Assembly (NCBI GenBank): GCA_043818095.1
Contig: JBDRGD010000116.1
Span: forward strand, 1-12,191
Length of the DNA stretch: 12,191 bases
Direction: 5' to 3'
DNA from: JBDRGD01 sp043818095
Lineage (GTDB): Bacteria > Chloroflexota > Dehalococcoidia > Dehalococcoidales > RBG-16-60-22
The translations under genes and the position numbers were made by a program. Positions 6,069 through 12,191 of the stretch are shown here, piece by piece. A model generated the notes under the pieces. The model was not told the DNA's origin. It saw only the letters and a list, made by a program, of their open reading frames with translations, and searched no databases. Position 1 is the first letter of the stretch, and every line of letters starts with the position of its first letter.

Positions 6069-7318
6069 AGCGGCGTGTTTTCCCGGGGGGTTTGTCGGAG
6101 CAGGGTATTAAGCAGGATAGCGACGGCGCTAAGCCCCAGGGTGGCCCAGAAAGCTACCCGGTAGCTGCCGAAGATATCAAAGATTTGCCCCGCGCCGTAG
6201 GAGCCGAGCGCGCCGCCCAGCGTGTAGGCAACCGTCGTCGAGCCCAGCAGCATACCATGCGACTGCAGCCCGAAAAGTTCCGCCACCATTACCGGGTTCA
6301 CTACCCCCGTGCTGAAAGCTAACCCGAAAATGACTGAGACCAGATACAGGGCTTCCGCATTTTGCATGTACAGGACCAGCAACAGCGACCCGGTCAGCAG
6401 GGCGAAACCGGTATAATAAGCAACCCTGGTGCTGAACTTATCGGCAAGCGTTCCCAGGAAAAGCCTGCCGACAAGCGTCATCCCTCCGATGATGGAGACG
6501 AAGTTTGCCGCCACGGTGCTGCTCATACCGAGCCGGATGGCGTGAGGAGCGATGTGGACGTTAACAGCATATGCGCAGACACCGAAACTGAAGACCATAC
6601 CGGCGAACATCCAGTACTGGCGGGTGCGCATGGCCTCTCTCATGGTATACGCCCGGGCAACGGGACGGTGTTTTATACTTACGGGACGGTCGCTGCCGTA
6701 AGGCTGCAGTCCCTTCCTCGAGGGGTCCCGCCTCAGGACCTGGGCGGCGGAGACCACCATGACCAGGATGGCGCTGCCTAAAACGGCGTAAGCCGTGCGC
6801 CAGTCATAAGCCGCGATGATACGGGCGGTTATCGGCGCCAGGGTAAACGTACCGATGCCGCTGCCCGCCATCACGCAGGCGGTCATGATGCTCCTTCGTG
6901 CGGTAAACCACCGGGCGATGGTAGACATCAGCGGTACCCAGATGCAGCCCATACCGCTGCCGATGACCCCGGCGTAAAGCAGGTAGAAATGCCATACCGC
7001 TGTAGTGCGGGAGAGGAGGAGATAGCCCGCGCCTAACAGGAATCCCCCCGCGGTGAGCACCACGCGCGGGCCGAACCGGTCATTGAACTTCCCCAGGAAA
7101 ATCCCCATCACTCCCACCACGATCCAGGCGGTGGAATACGCCCCGGAGGTGGTCGCCGTGCTCCAGCCGAAATCGGTCAATATCGGCGTGAGGAAGATGC
7201 CGAAGATGGTGTAAACGCCGTAGGTCATGAAGAGAATCAGGAATGCCGCCCCGGAAACGATATAGCCGTAGAAAAGGCGGGGCGGCTTACCGGGAGACGG
7301 GCGGGTGAGTCCGGTCAT
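6065..7318 (-). CDS. MFS transporter, MFS-3 (oxalate/formate antiporter or monocarboxylate type), 12 TM
   Basis: This 417-residue membrane protein has about 12 predicted helices. It begins with a short basic/proline-rich cytoplasmic tail, then FYGYIVSGAAFLILFMTYG and TPILTDFGWSTATTSGAY. This opening is typical of the oxalate/formate antiporter and monocarboxylate porter branch of the MFS. GKFNDRFGPRVVL is the loop 2-3 motif. The family moves small carboxylates such as oxalate, formate, lactate or pyruvate; the substrate here is inferred only to be an organic acid. ATG 7316-7318 lies 14 bp after the CoA-transferase stop, so the two genes form an operon, which fits uptake of an acid that is then CoA-activated. 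It shows no close relation to MFS-1 or MFS-2. Confidence 0.88.
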   Translation of the reverse strand: MTGLTRPSPGKPPRLFYGYIVSGAAFLILFMTYGVYTIFGIFLTPILTDFGWSTATTSGAYSTAWIVVGVMGIFLGKFNDRFGPRVVLTAGGFLLGAGYLLLSRTTAVWHFYLLYAGVIGSGMGCIWVPLMSTIARWFTARRSIMTACVMAGSGIGTFTLAPITARIIAAYDWRTAYAVLGSAILVMVVSAAQVLRRDPSRKGLQPYGSDRPVSIKHRPVARAYTMREAMRTRQYWMFAGMVFSFGVCAYAVNVHIAPHAIRLGMSSTVAANFVSIIGGMTLVGRLFLGTLADKFSTRVAYYTGFALLTGSLLLVLYMQNAEALYLVSVIFGLAFSTGVVNPVMVAELFGLQSHGMLLGSTTVAYTLGGALGSYGAGQIFDIFGSYRVAFWATLGLSAVAILLNTLLRQTPRENTPL

Positions 7319-7332
7319 GATAACATCTCGGC

Positions 7333-8526
7333 CTAAAGCACCTTCGCTGCGCGGAGGCGGGCGACCTCCTCTGCGCTGATACCCAGCAGGCTGCCCAGCA
7401 CCTCCCCGTTATGCTGCCCCAGCTCCGGTGCCGTTCTGCCCGTGCGGCACGGCGTCCGGGAGAATTTGAACGGCGTGTTCACCATCCGCAGATTGCCGAC
7501 GCCCGGATAATGCACTTCCGTGAACATTTCCCGGGCAAGCACCTGGGGGTCTGTCGCTACCTCGGGAATCTTGTTGACGGCGCCGCAGGGTATTTCCACC
7601 TGCTCCAGCTCGCCGACCCACTCGCGGGTGGTCTTGGCTTTCATCGCCTCGTTCAGAATCGGTTCCAGGACGGCGTAGTTCTGGGTGCGCAGCCACCCCG
7701 TCTCGAACCGGGGGTCGTCCATGATTTCCAGCCGCTCGATGGTGGCGCAGAACAGGGGCCACTGGTCCTTGACCCCGCCCCGCAGCGCCACGGCGATGTA
7801 GCCGTCCTTCGTCGGGAAAGCCTGGAAAGGCGTGATAACCGGATGCCGCGTTCCCAGCGGCACGGGCACCTCGCCGGTATTGAGGTAGCGGACGAAGGCG
7901 TTCTCCAGGACGCTCACCTGGCAGTCCAGCATGCTGATGTCCACCCACTGGCCCTGCCCGCTGGCGTGGCGTTCCTGGAGCGCTGACAGGATGGAAATGC
8001 ACAGGAATAGTCCGGCGGTGATGTCACCGTAGGAAACGCCGGGTCTTACCGGCGGCCCCCCCGGCTCCCCGGTGATGCTCATCACCCCGCCCATGGCCTG
8101 AATCACGACGTCGAAAGCGGGCTTGCCGGAATAGGGCCCGTACTGCCCGAAGCCGGAGCCGGAGACGTAAATGAGGCGCGGATTGCGCTTCTTAACCGTC
8201 TCGTAGTCCAGGCCCAGGTCCCGCATCGTGCCGGGGACGAAGCTCTCCACCAGCACGTCCACCTGCTCGGCAAGGCGGAGAAATAGCTCCTTGCCCTCCT
8301 CGCTGGCGAGGTTCAGGGTGACGCTCTTTTTCCCGCGGTTCAGGCTGAGGAAGTAGGTGCTGAGATTTTCGATGAACGGACCGTTTCCCCGGGCGATGTC
8401 TCCGCCCTGGGGCCGCTCCACCTTGATGACCTCGGCGCCCATCTCGCTGAGCAGCATGGTGGCGAAAGGACCGAACAGCACCTGCGTCAGGTCCAGTATG
8501 CGGATTCCATCAAGCGGGCTAGACAA
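7333..8526 (-). CDS. CaiB/BaiF family III CoA-transferase
   Basis: This 397-residue protein has the standard family length. Seen: the N-terminal LDGIRILDLTQVLFGPFATMLLSEMGAEVIKVE block (5-37), LNRGKKSVTLNL (62-73), VLVESFVPGTMRDLGLDYE (91-109), YGPYSGKPAFDVVIQAMGG (129-147) and RPGVSYGDITAGLF (161-174). Asp168 matches the catalytic aspartate of family III enzymes, which forms the acyl-enzyme anhydride. These enzymes move CoA between carboxylates (formyl-CoA:oxalate, carnitine, succinyl-CoA donors and others). The acceptor cannot be named: the GGGG loop of formyl-CoA transferase is not evident (the region reads VALRGGVKDQW). The start is TTG 8526-8524, chosen because a strong GGAGG lies 6 nt before it and the family N-terminus begins here. 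It is first in an operon with MFS-3 and has its own promoter. Confidence 0.94.
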   Translation of the reverse strand: MSSPLDGIRILDLTQVLFGPFATMLLSEMGAEVIKVERPQGGDIARGNGPFIENLSTYFLSLNRGKKSVTLNLASEEGKELFLRLAEQVDVLVESFVPGTMRDLGLDYETVKKRNPRLIYVSGSGFGQYGPYSGKPAFDVVIQAMGGVMSITGEPGGPPVRPGVSYGDITAGLFLCISILSALQERHASGQGQWVDISMLDCQVSVLENAFVRYLNTGEVPVPLGTRHPVITPFQAFPTKDGYIAVALRGGVKDQWPLFCATIERLEIMDDPRFETGWLRTQNYAVLEPILNEAMKAKTTREWVGELEQVEIPCGAVNKIPEVATDPQVLAREMFTEVHYPGVGNLRMVNTPFKFSRTPCRTGRTAPELGQHNGEVLGSLLGISAEEVARLRAAKVL

Positions 8527-8530
8527 GGGG

Positions 8531-8537
8531 CACCTCC
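8531..8537 (-). promoter_or_regulatory. Shine-Dalgarno GGAGGTG deciding the TTG start of the CoA-transferase
   Basis: GGAGG (minus strand 8537-8533) lies 6 nt before the TTG start codon and fixes a non-ATG start. Confidence 0.75.
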
Positions 8538-8565
8538 GTCATTCTGATTCTATAACGCTGCCCAA

Positions 8566-8595
8566 AGTATAAGGCAAGTCTTCCGGGAATGGCAA
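8566..8595 (-). promoter_or_regulatory. Putative promoter of the CoA-transferase-MFS-3 operon
   Basis: On the minus strand, TTGCCA (8595-8590) and TATACT (8571-8566) are 18 bp apart. An overlapping alternative is TTGCCT with TATAGA 17 bp on. Upstream of the -35 sits an AT-rich block with two TTATGTAA copies that could act as an UP element or activator site. It lies in the 103-bp gap between MFS-2 and the CoA-transferase. Confidence 0.5.
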
Positions 8596-8601
8596 GCCGG
8601 A

Positions 8602-8623
8602 ATGTTTACATAACATTACATAA
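8602..8623 (-). repeat. TTATGTAA direct repeat (10-bp period) with an overlapping inverted repeat
   Basis: TTATGTAA occurs at minus-strand 8623-8616 and 8613-8606, one helical turn apart. ATGTT and AACAT form 5-bp inverted arms across 8602-8616. The block is AT-rich in an otherwise GC-rich region and lies 10 bp upstream of the -35 box of the CoA-transferase promoter. A regulatory role is inferred. Confidence 0.5.
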
Positions 8624-8629
8624 ATCGGG

Positions 8630-9835
8630 CTAGTCGCGGAGGAGGATGGCGCAGAAGGTGGTCACGGCGAGCATGATGGCGGCGGCGATGCTGAAGCTGT
8701 AGAAGAATCCCAGGTGGTCGATGCCGTAGCCCAGCAGGGGCGTGATCAGGCCGCTGCCTTCTATGTTACCGAAAAAGAAAAGGCCGAGCACCGTGGCCCG
8801 CCGGCGCTCAGGCAGATGCTCCACGATGTAGGCCTGCGCCGAGGTGGTGCAGGAATAGGTCAGCATCCCCATGGCGATAAGCAGGGTAGCCGTACCGACG
8901 CCGTAGGGAACGAAGTTGAGCAGGTAAATCGCCGGGCCGGTCAGAAAACAGGCGGTCAGGAGGACGGGGGCCCTGCCCCAGCGGTCGGAAAGATACCCGG
9001 CAAGGGGCGCCGCCCAGATTCCTGAGGAATAGAAGAAGGATATCGTGGCAGCGGCGACCTCCTGGCTGACCTGAAAATGGTCGACGAGGTATAGCGGCAC
9101 GAAAGAAACGACGGAAAAGAAAACGAAGTTGGCGAACATGGCGAGAATGAAGAAGCTGACCAGGTGGCGGACCTGGTGACGCTGGAGCGTTGCCGGGGCG
9201 GGGGGTGCCATAAATCCGGGCGCATCATGATGGCGTCTCTCCCCGCGCCGCAGCAGTATCAGGTAAAAGACGATGCCGAAGATGAGGGTGGGCACCGCCA
9301 TGACGATAAACGGTCCCCGCCAGCCCCAGACCGTGGCGATGGTGGCGGCGATGATAGGGGCGAGGAAGAAGCTGAAGCTGCCCCCGATCATGTGCAGGCC
9401 CAGCGCGCGTCCCCGGTTCCGGGGGGCGACGGTGTTGATGATGACGGGCGCCGAGGCGGGGTGATAGCCGCCCCCCAGCACCCCCATCAGCACCAGCGCG
9501 CCGAGCAGCATCAAATAGCTGCTGGAGAGGCCGACGAGCAGTCCGGCGACGGCGACGCCGACAATCCCGACGGTCATCACCAGCCGGGCGCCGAGGCGGT
9601 CGGCGAGCCAGCCGGAGGGCAGCTGGGCGAAGCCGTAAGATATCTGAAACGCGGAAACGACGAATCCGGAGCGGGTGTAGTCCAGGGAAAACTCGTTGCG
9701 TATCATGGGCAGCATGGGCACGGGCAGGGCGTTGACGAGGTGATGAACGCAATGCGCCAGGATGAAAAAGGGGACCATGCTGGAAAAGAGGGTGCGCGTC
9801 AGGAAGTTTTTCGGGGCGGTTCCTTTATCGGGCAT
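8630..9835 (-). CDS. MFS transporter, MFS-2 (paralogue of MFS-1), 12 TM
   Basis: This 401-residue membrane protein has about 12 hydrophobic segments. MFS motifs: GWLADRLGARLVM in the N-terminal half and GYLSDRWGRAPVL in the C-terminal half. Its first helix (HCVHHLVNALPVPMLPMI), the GGGYHP motif, GLHMIGGS, LYLVD, LTGPAIYLL and RATVLGLFFFGNIEGSG all have direct counterparts in MFS-1 at 2461-3708, so the two are paralogues. The substrate is unknown. The ATG at 9835-9833 lies 12 bp after the formate dehydrogenase stop, with only a weak CAGG upstream, so it is likely co-transcribed and perhaps translationally coupled. This linkage makes formate or another small acid a candidate substrate, but the family does not match known formate channels (FocA/FdhC). 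Confidence 0.88.
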   Translation of the reverse strand: MPDKGTAPKNFLTRTLFSSMVPFFILAHCVHHLVNALPVPMLPMIRNEFSLDYTRSGFVVSAFQISYGFAQLPSGWLADRLGARLVMTVGIVGVAVAGLLVGLSSSYLMLLGALVLMGVLGGGYHPASAPVIINTVAPRNRGRALGLHMIGGSFSFFLAPIIAATIATVWGWRGPFIVMAVPTLIFGIVFYLILLRRGERRHHDAPGFMAPPAPATLQRHQVRHLVSFFILAMFANFVFFSVVSFVPLYLVDHFQVSQEVAAATISFFYSSGIWAAPLAGYLSDRWGRAPVLLTACFLTGPAIYLLNFVPYGVGTATLLIAMGMLTYSCTTSAQAYIVEHLPERRRATVLGLFFFGNIEGSGLITPLLGYGIDHLGFFYSFSIAAAIMLAVTTFCAILLRD

Positions 9836-9847
9836 CTGCCTGGACGC

Positions 9848-12190
9848 TTACTTTATCTTTTCCACCCTCGCCGCGCAGACCTTCAGCTCCGGAATCTTGG
9901 CCACCGGGTCCAGCTGGGGATTGGTCAGCTGGTTCGTGGGGCTTTCCGCGAAGTGGAAGGTCATCGAGATAACCCCGGCGGGGGAGGTCTCCGTGACCCT
10001 CGCCCGGGAGCTTACTGCGCCGCGTCGGGAGAAGACCCTCACCATGTCATCGTCTTCGATGCCCAGCGTCCGGGCATCCACGGGGTTCATCTCCACCAGT
10101 TCTTCCTTGCGGAACGTGTTAAGCCCTCTTACCTTGCGGGTCATCGTGCCGGTATGGAAGTGGAAGAGGTCGCGCTCCGTGGTAAGCAGCAGGGGATACT
10201 CGTCGTCCGGGAGCTCCGCCGACGGGCGGTACTCCAGCGGCATGAAGTGCCCCTTCCCCCGGCTGAACTGGAGGGTGTGCAGCACGGGCGTCCCCGGGTG
10301 CTCTGCCGTGGGGCAGGGCCACTGCAGGCTGCCCTGTTCCAGGCGGGCGTAGCTGATGCCGCCATAGCTCGGGGCGAGCGCGGCGATTTCCGCCATGATA
10401 TCGGACGGGTGCTCGTAGTCGAAGCCCTTGCCGCCCATCCGCCGGGCAATCTGGGCGGTAATCCACCAGTCCGGACGGCAGTCGCCTTTGGGTTCGATTA
10501 CCTGGTAAATGCGCTGCACGCGGCGCTCGGTATTGGTGAAGGTCCCTTCCTTCTCCGCGAAGGAGGTCGCCGGGAGGACGACGTCGGCGAGGCGGGCGGT
10601 CTCGGTGAGGAACGTGTCCTGCACCACCAGGAAGTCGAGCCTGTTCAGGGCTTCCTCCACGTGCGTGCCGTCGGGGTCGCTCAGGACCGGGTTTTCCCCG
10701 ACGAGGTAGATGGCTTTAACCTTGCCTTCGTGGGCGGCGGGGATAATCTCGCTCAGGGTCAGGCCGGGCGTGGGGCTCATTTTAGCTTCCCAGGCACGCT
10801 CGAACTTCTGCTGGATAGCAGGGTCGCTCACCGCCTGGTAAGCGGGGTAGACGTTGGGCAGGGCGCCCATGTCGCAGGCCCCCTGCACGTTGTTCTGGCC
10901 GCGCAGCGGGTTGACCCCGGCGCCGCGCTTGCCGATGTTGCCGGTAAGCATCGCCAGGTTGGCCGTGGCGATGACGTTATCCGTGCCGTGGGTGTGCTGC
11001 GTAATCCCCATGGCGTAGAGGATGGTCGCCGGGCGGCTGGTGGCGTAAAGCCGCGCCGCCTCCGCCACCTTTTTGCCGGGGACGCCGGTGACCTTCTCCA
11101 CCAGGTCCAGCGGGTAGTTCTTGAGGGACTCCTTGAAGGCGTCGAAGTTCTCGCAGCGCTTCTCGATGAATTCGGTATCCGCCAGCCCGTCGTCGAAGAT
11201 GACCTTCATCATCCCCATGAGGAGGACGACGTCCGTGCCGGGGCGGTGGCGCAGCCAGATGTCGGCGTTGCGGACCAGCCCGATTTCCCGCGGGTTGGCC
11301 ACGATAATCTTGGTGCCTTTCTTGGCCGCCTGACGGAGGTACATGCCGATAACCGGGTGCGCGGTGGTGGTGTTGCTCCCGATGGAAAAGACGCAGGCAG
11401 CATCCTTGATGTCATCGATGGAGTTGGTCATGGCGCCGCTCCCGAAGCTGGTGACCAGACCGGCCACCGTGGGGGCATGTCAGAGACGGGCGCAGTGGTC
11501 CACGCTGTTCGTCCCCAACACCGCCCGGGAGAACTTCTGGACCACGTAGTTATCTTCATTGGTGCACTTGGCGGAGGAGATGACCGCGCACCGGTCACCT
11601 TTGTAATCGGCCATCTTCCGGGCGACGAGGTCCAGGGCTTCGTCCCAGGTGGCCTCGACAAACTGACCGTCCTTCTTGATGAGGGGAGCGGTCAGGCGGT
11701 CCGGGTGCTCCACGAACTCGGTAATGCCGAAGCGCCCCTTCACGCAGAGAAGGCCGTGGTTGGCCTCGCCCTCCCGGTCACCGCGGACGCTCACCGCTTT
11801 CCCGTTCTGGACGCCCACGTAGAGCTGGCAGCCCACCCCGCAGTAGGGGCAGACCGTCTGGACTTCTTTCTCCGGGTGGAACGTCTCCTTGGGAACCAGG
11901 GCGCCCACAGGGCAGCGCACCATGCACTCGCCGCAGGACCGGCAAATGGAATCGAAGAGGGGCGTGTCCCCGAAGGTGGCGACCTTCATGCCGTAGCCGC
12001 GGTAGGACATGTCGATAGCGCCGACCGCGGTGATTTCCTGGCAGGCGCGCACGCAGCGGGCGCAGAGGATGCAGCGGTTGCGGTCGATGTTGAAGAAGGG
12101 GTTGCTCGTGTCTGCGGGGACGCGGCGGGGGTCGCGTTCCACCCGCAGGTGGTGCACTCCCAGGTAGTCCACGACCTGCTGCAACTCGCA
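9848..12190 (-). CDS. fdhA: Formate dehydrogenase alpha subunit, selenocysteine-containing (5'-truncated)
   Basis: A single reading frame of 780 visible residues runs from the right edge to TAA 9850-9848, with an in-frame TGA at 11482-11480 read as selenocysteine. The visible part starts at CELQ, the end of a NuoG-like [2Fe-2S] region. Two [4Fe-4S] motifs follow: C40-C43-C46-C50 and C83-C86-C89-C93. The molybdopterin domain begins with a further cluster motif, C114-C117-C121 and C149 (CPYCGVGCQLY, LLCVKGRFG). Sec237 lies in DHCARL-U-HAPTVAGL, followed by the conserved His. The C-terminal dinucleotide-binding domain runs from about 660. The enzyme oxidises formate to CO2 (or the reverse) at a Mo/W-bis-pterin guanine dinucleotide, and the extra Fe-S domain suggests an NAD(P)- or ferredoxin-linked partner encoded upstream, out of view. 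Relatives such as the Moorella enzyme are about 900 residues, so roughly 110-120 are missing. Ordinary gene calling would split it in two at the TGA. Confidence 0.94.
11450..11468 (-). promoter_or_regulatory. Bacterial SECIS hairpin in fdhA
   Basis: On the mRNA strand GGUGGCC (11468-11462) pairs with GGUCACC (11456-11450) through 7 bp including one G-U, closing a GGUCU loop (11461-11457). The loop starts 18 nt after the UGA. E. coli fdhF also has a GGUC apical loop 18 nt after its UGA, recognised by SelB. The element lies inside the coding sequence, as bacterial SECIS elements do. Confidence 0.85.
11480..11482 (-). other. In-frame UGA selenocysteine codon of fdhA
   Basis: The codon lies in frame between ...NSVDHCARL and HAPTVAGL... 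The aligned E. coli FdhF context, from memory, is CARV-U-HGPSVAGL. Conserved coding continues for 542 residues after it, so it is not a termination site. Confidence 0.93.
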
Positions 12191-12191
12191 G

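Noticed and set aside
7333..8526. Assigning the CoA-transferase as formyl-CoA:oxalate CoA-transferase (frc)
   Set aside because: A family III enzyme next to an OFA-like porter and near fdhA is suggestive, but the glycine-rich loop of FRC is not seen and no oxalyl-CoA decarboxylase is present in the window.
9225..9752. Alternative same-strand frame inside MFS-2
   Set aside because: Its translation is Arg/Pro/His-rich and lacks any domain, while the MFS frame shows helices and motifs throughout.
11467..11482. Apparent gene break, frameshift or nonsense mutation between two formate dehydrogenase fragments
   Set aside because: The two parts are in the same frame, separated by one TGA at the known Sec site with a SECIS-like hairpin after it. 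A GTG at 11467 that could look like a start encodes the conserved Val of HAPTVAGL.

Overview
The window looks like chromosomal DNA of a GC-rich (about 60% by eye) anaerobic bacterium. The strongest lifestyle clue is a selenocysteine-containing, NuoG-like formate dehydrogenase catalytic subunit, as found in acetogenic Clostridia, some Chloroflexota and deltaproteobacterial lineages. The MBL-fold protein starting MKIRFLGAH, the many CoA-linked acid-metabolism genes and frequent TTG starts make a Dehalococcoidia-like Chloroflexota or a related anaerobe my first guess. This is inference from gene content only, and I hold it at low confidence.

Layout, left to right. (1) 2-2238, plus strand: the 3' end of a low-complexity protein with 12-residue tandem repeats, coupled by an ATGA overlap to a GAF + HD-GYP cyclic-di-GMP phosphodiesterase, followed closely by an MBL-fold metallohydrolase. 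This is a signalling-type operon. (2) 2239-3708, plus: two weak hairpins, a sigma70-like promoter (TTGTCC-17-TACAAT) and an MFS transporter (MFS-1). A perfect 15-bp repeat lies once in the promoter spacer and once against the TTG start. (3) 3739-6068, plus: an extended -10 promoter, a crotonase-family protein that lacks both canonical hydratase glutamates, and an MmgE/PrpD-family protein in a tight operon with strong Shine-Dalgarno sites. (4) 6065-8595, minus: a promoter, a family III (CaiB/BaiF) CoA-transferase with a TTG start, and an oxalate/formate- or monocarboxylate-type MFS transporter (MFS-3). It converges on block 3, and the two stop codons interlock in one CTAG. (5) 8630-12190, minus: the 5'-truncated formate dehydrogenase alpha subunit, followed 12 bp later by a second MFS transporter (MFS-2) that is clearly a paralogue of MFS-1.

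The main result is in block 5. What looks like two separate genes, or a nonsense mutation, at 11480-11482 is one reading frame interrupted by an in-frame UGA in the context DHCARL-U-HAPTVAGL. This is the selenocysteine site of the Fdh family. It is followed by a 7-bp hairpin with a GGUCU loop starting 18 nt after the UGA, which is the geometry of the E. coli fdhF bacterial SECIS. The gene should be annotated as one selenoprotein.

How the genes may work together: blocks 3 and 4 together supply a carboxylate importer, a CoA-transferase, a crotonase and an MmgE/PrpD dehydratase/decarboxylase-like enzyme. This is a plausible uptake, CoA-activation and conversion route for an unidentified organic acid. 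The formate dehydrogenase would handle formate/CO2 and electron transfer. I found no tRNA, rRNA, CRISPR array, insertion sequence or phage gene. No stretch longer than 300 bp lacks a gene.
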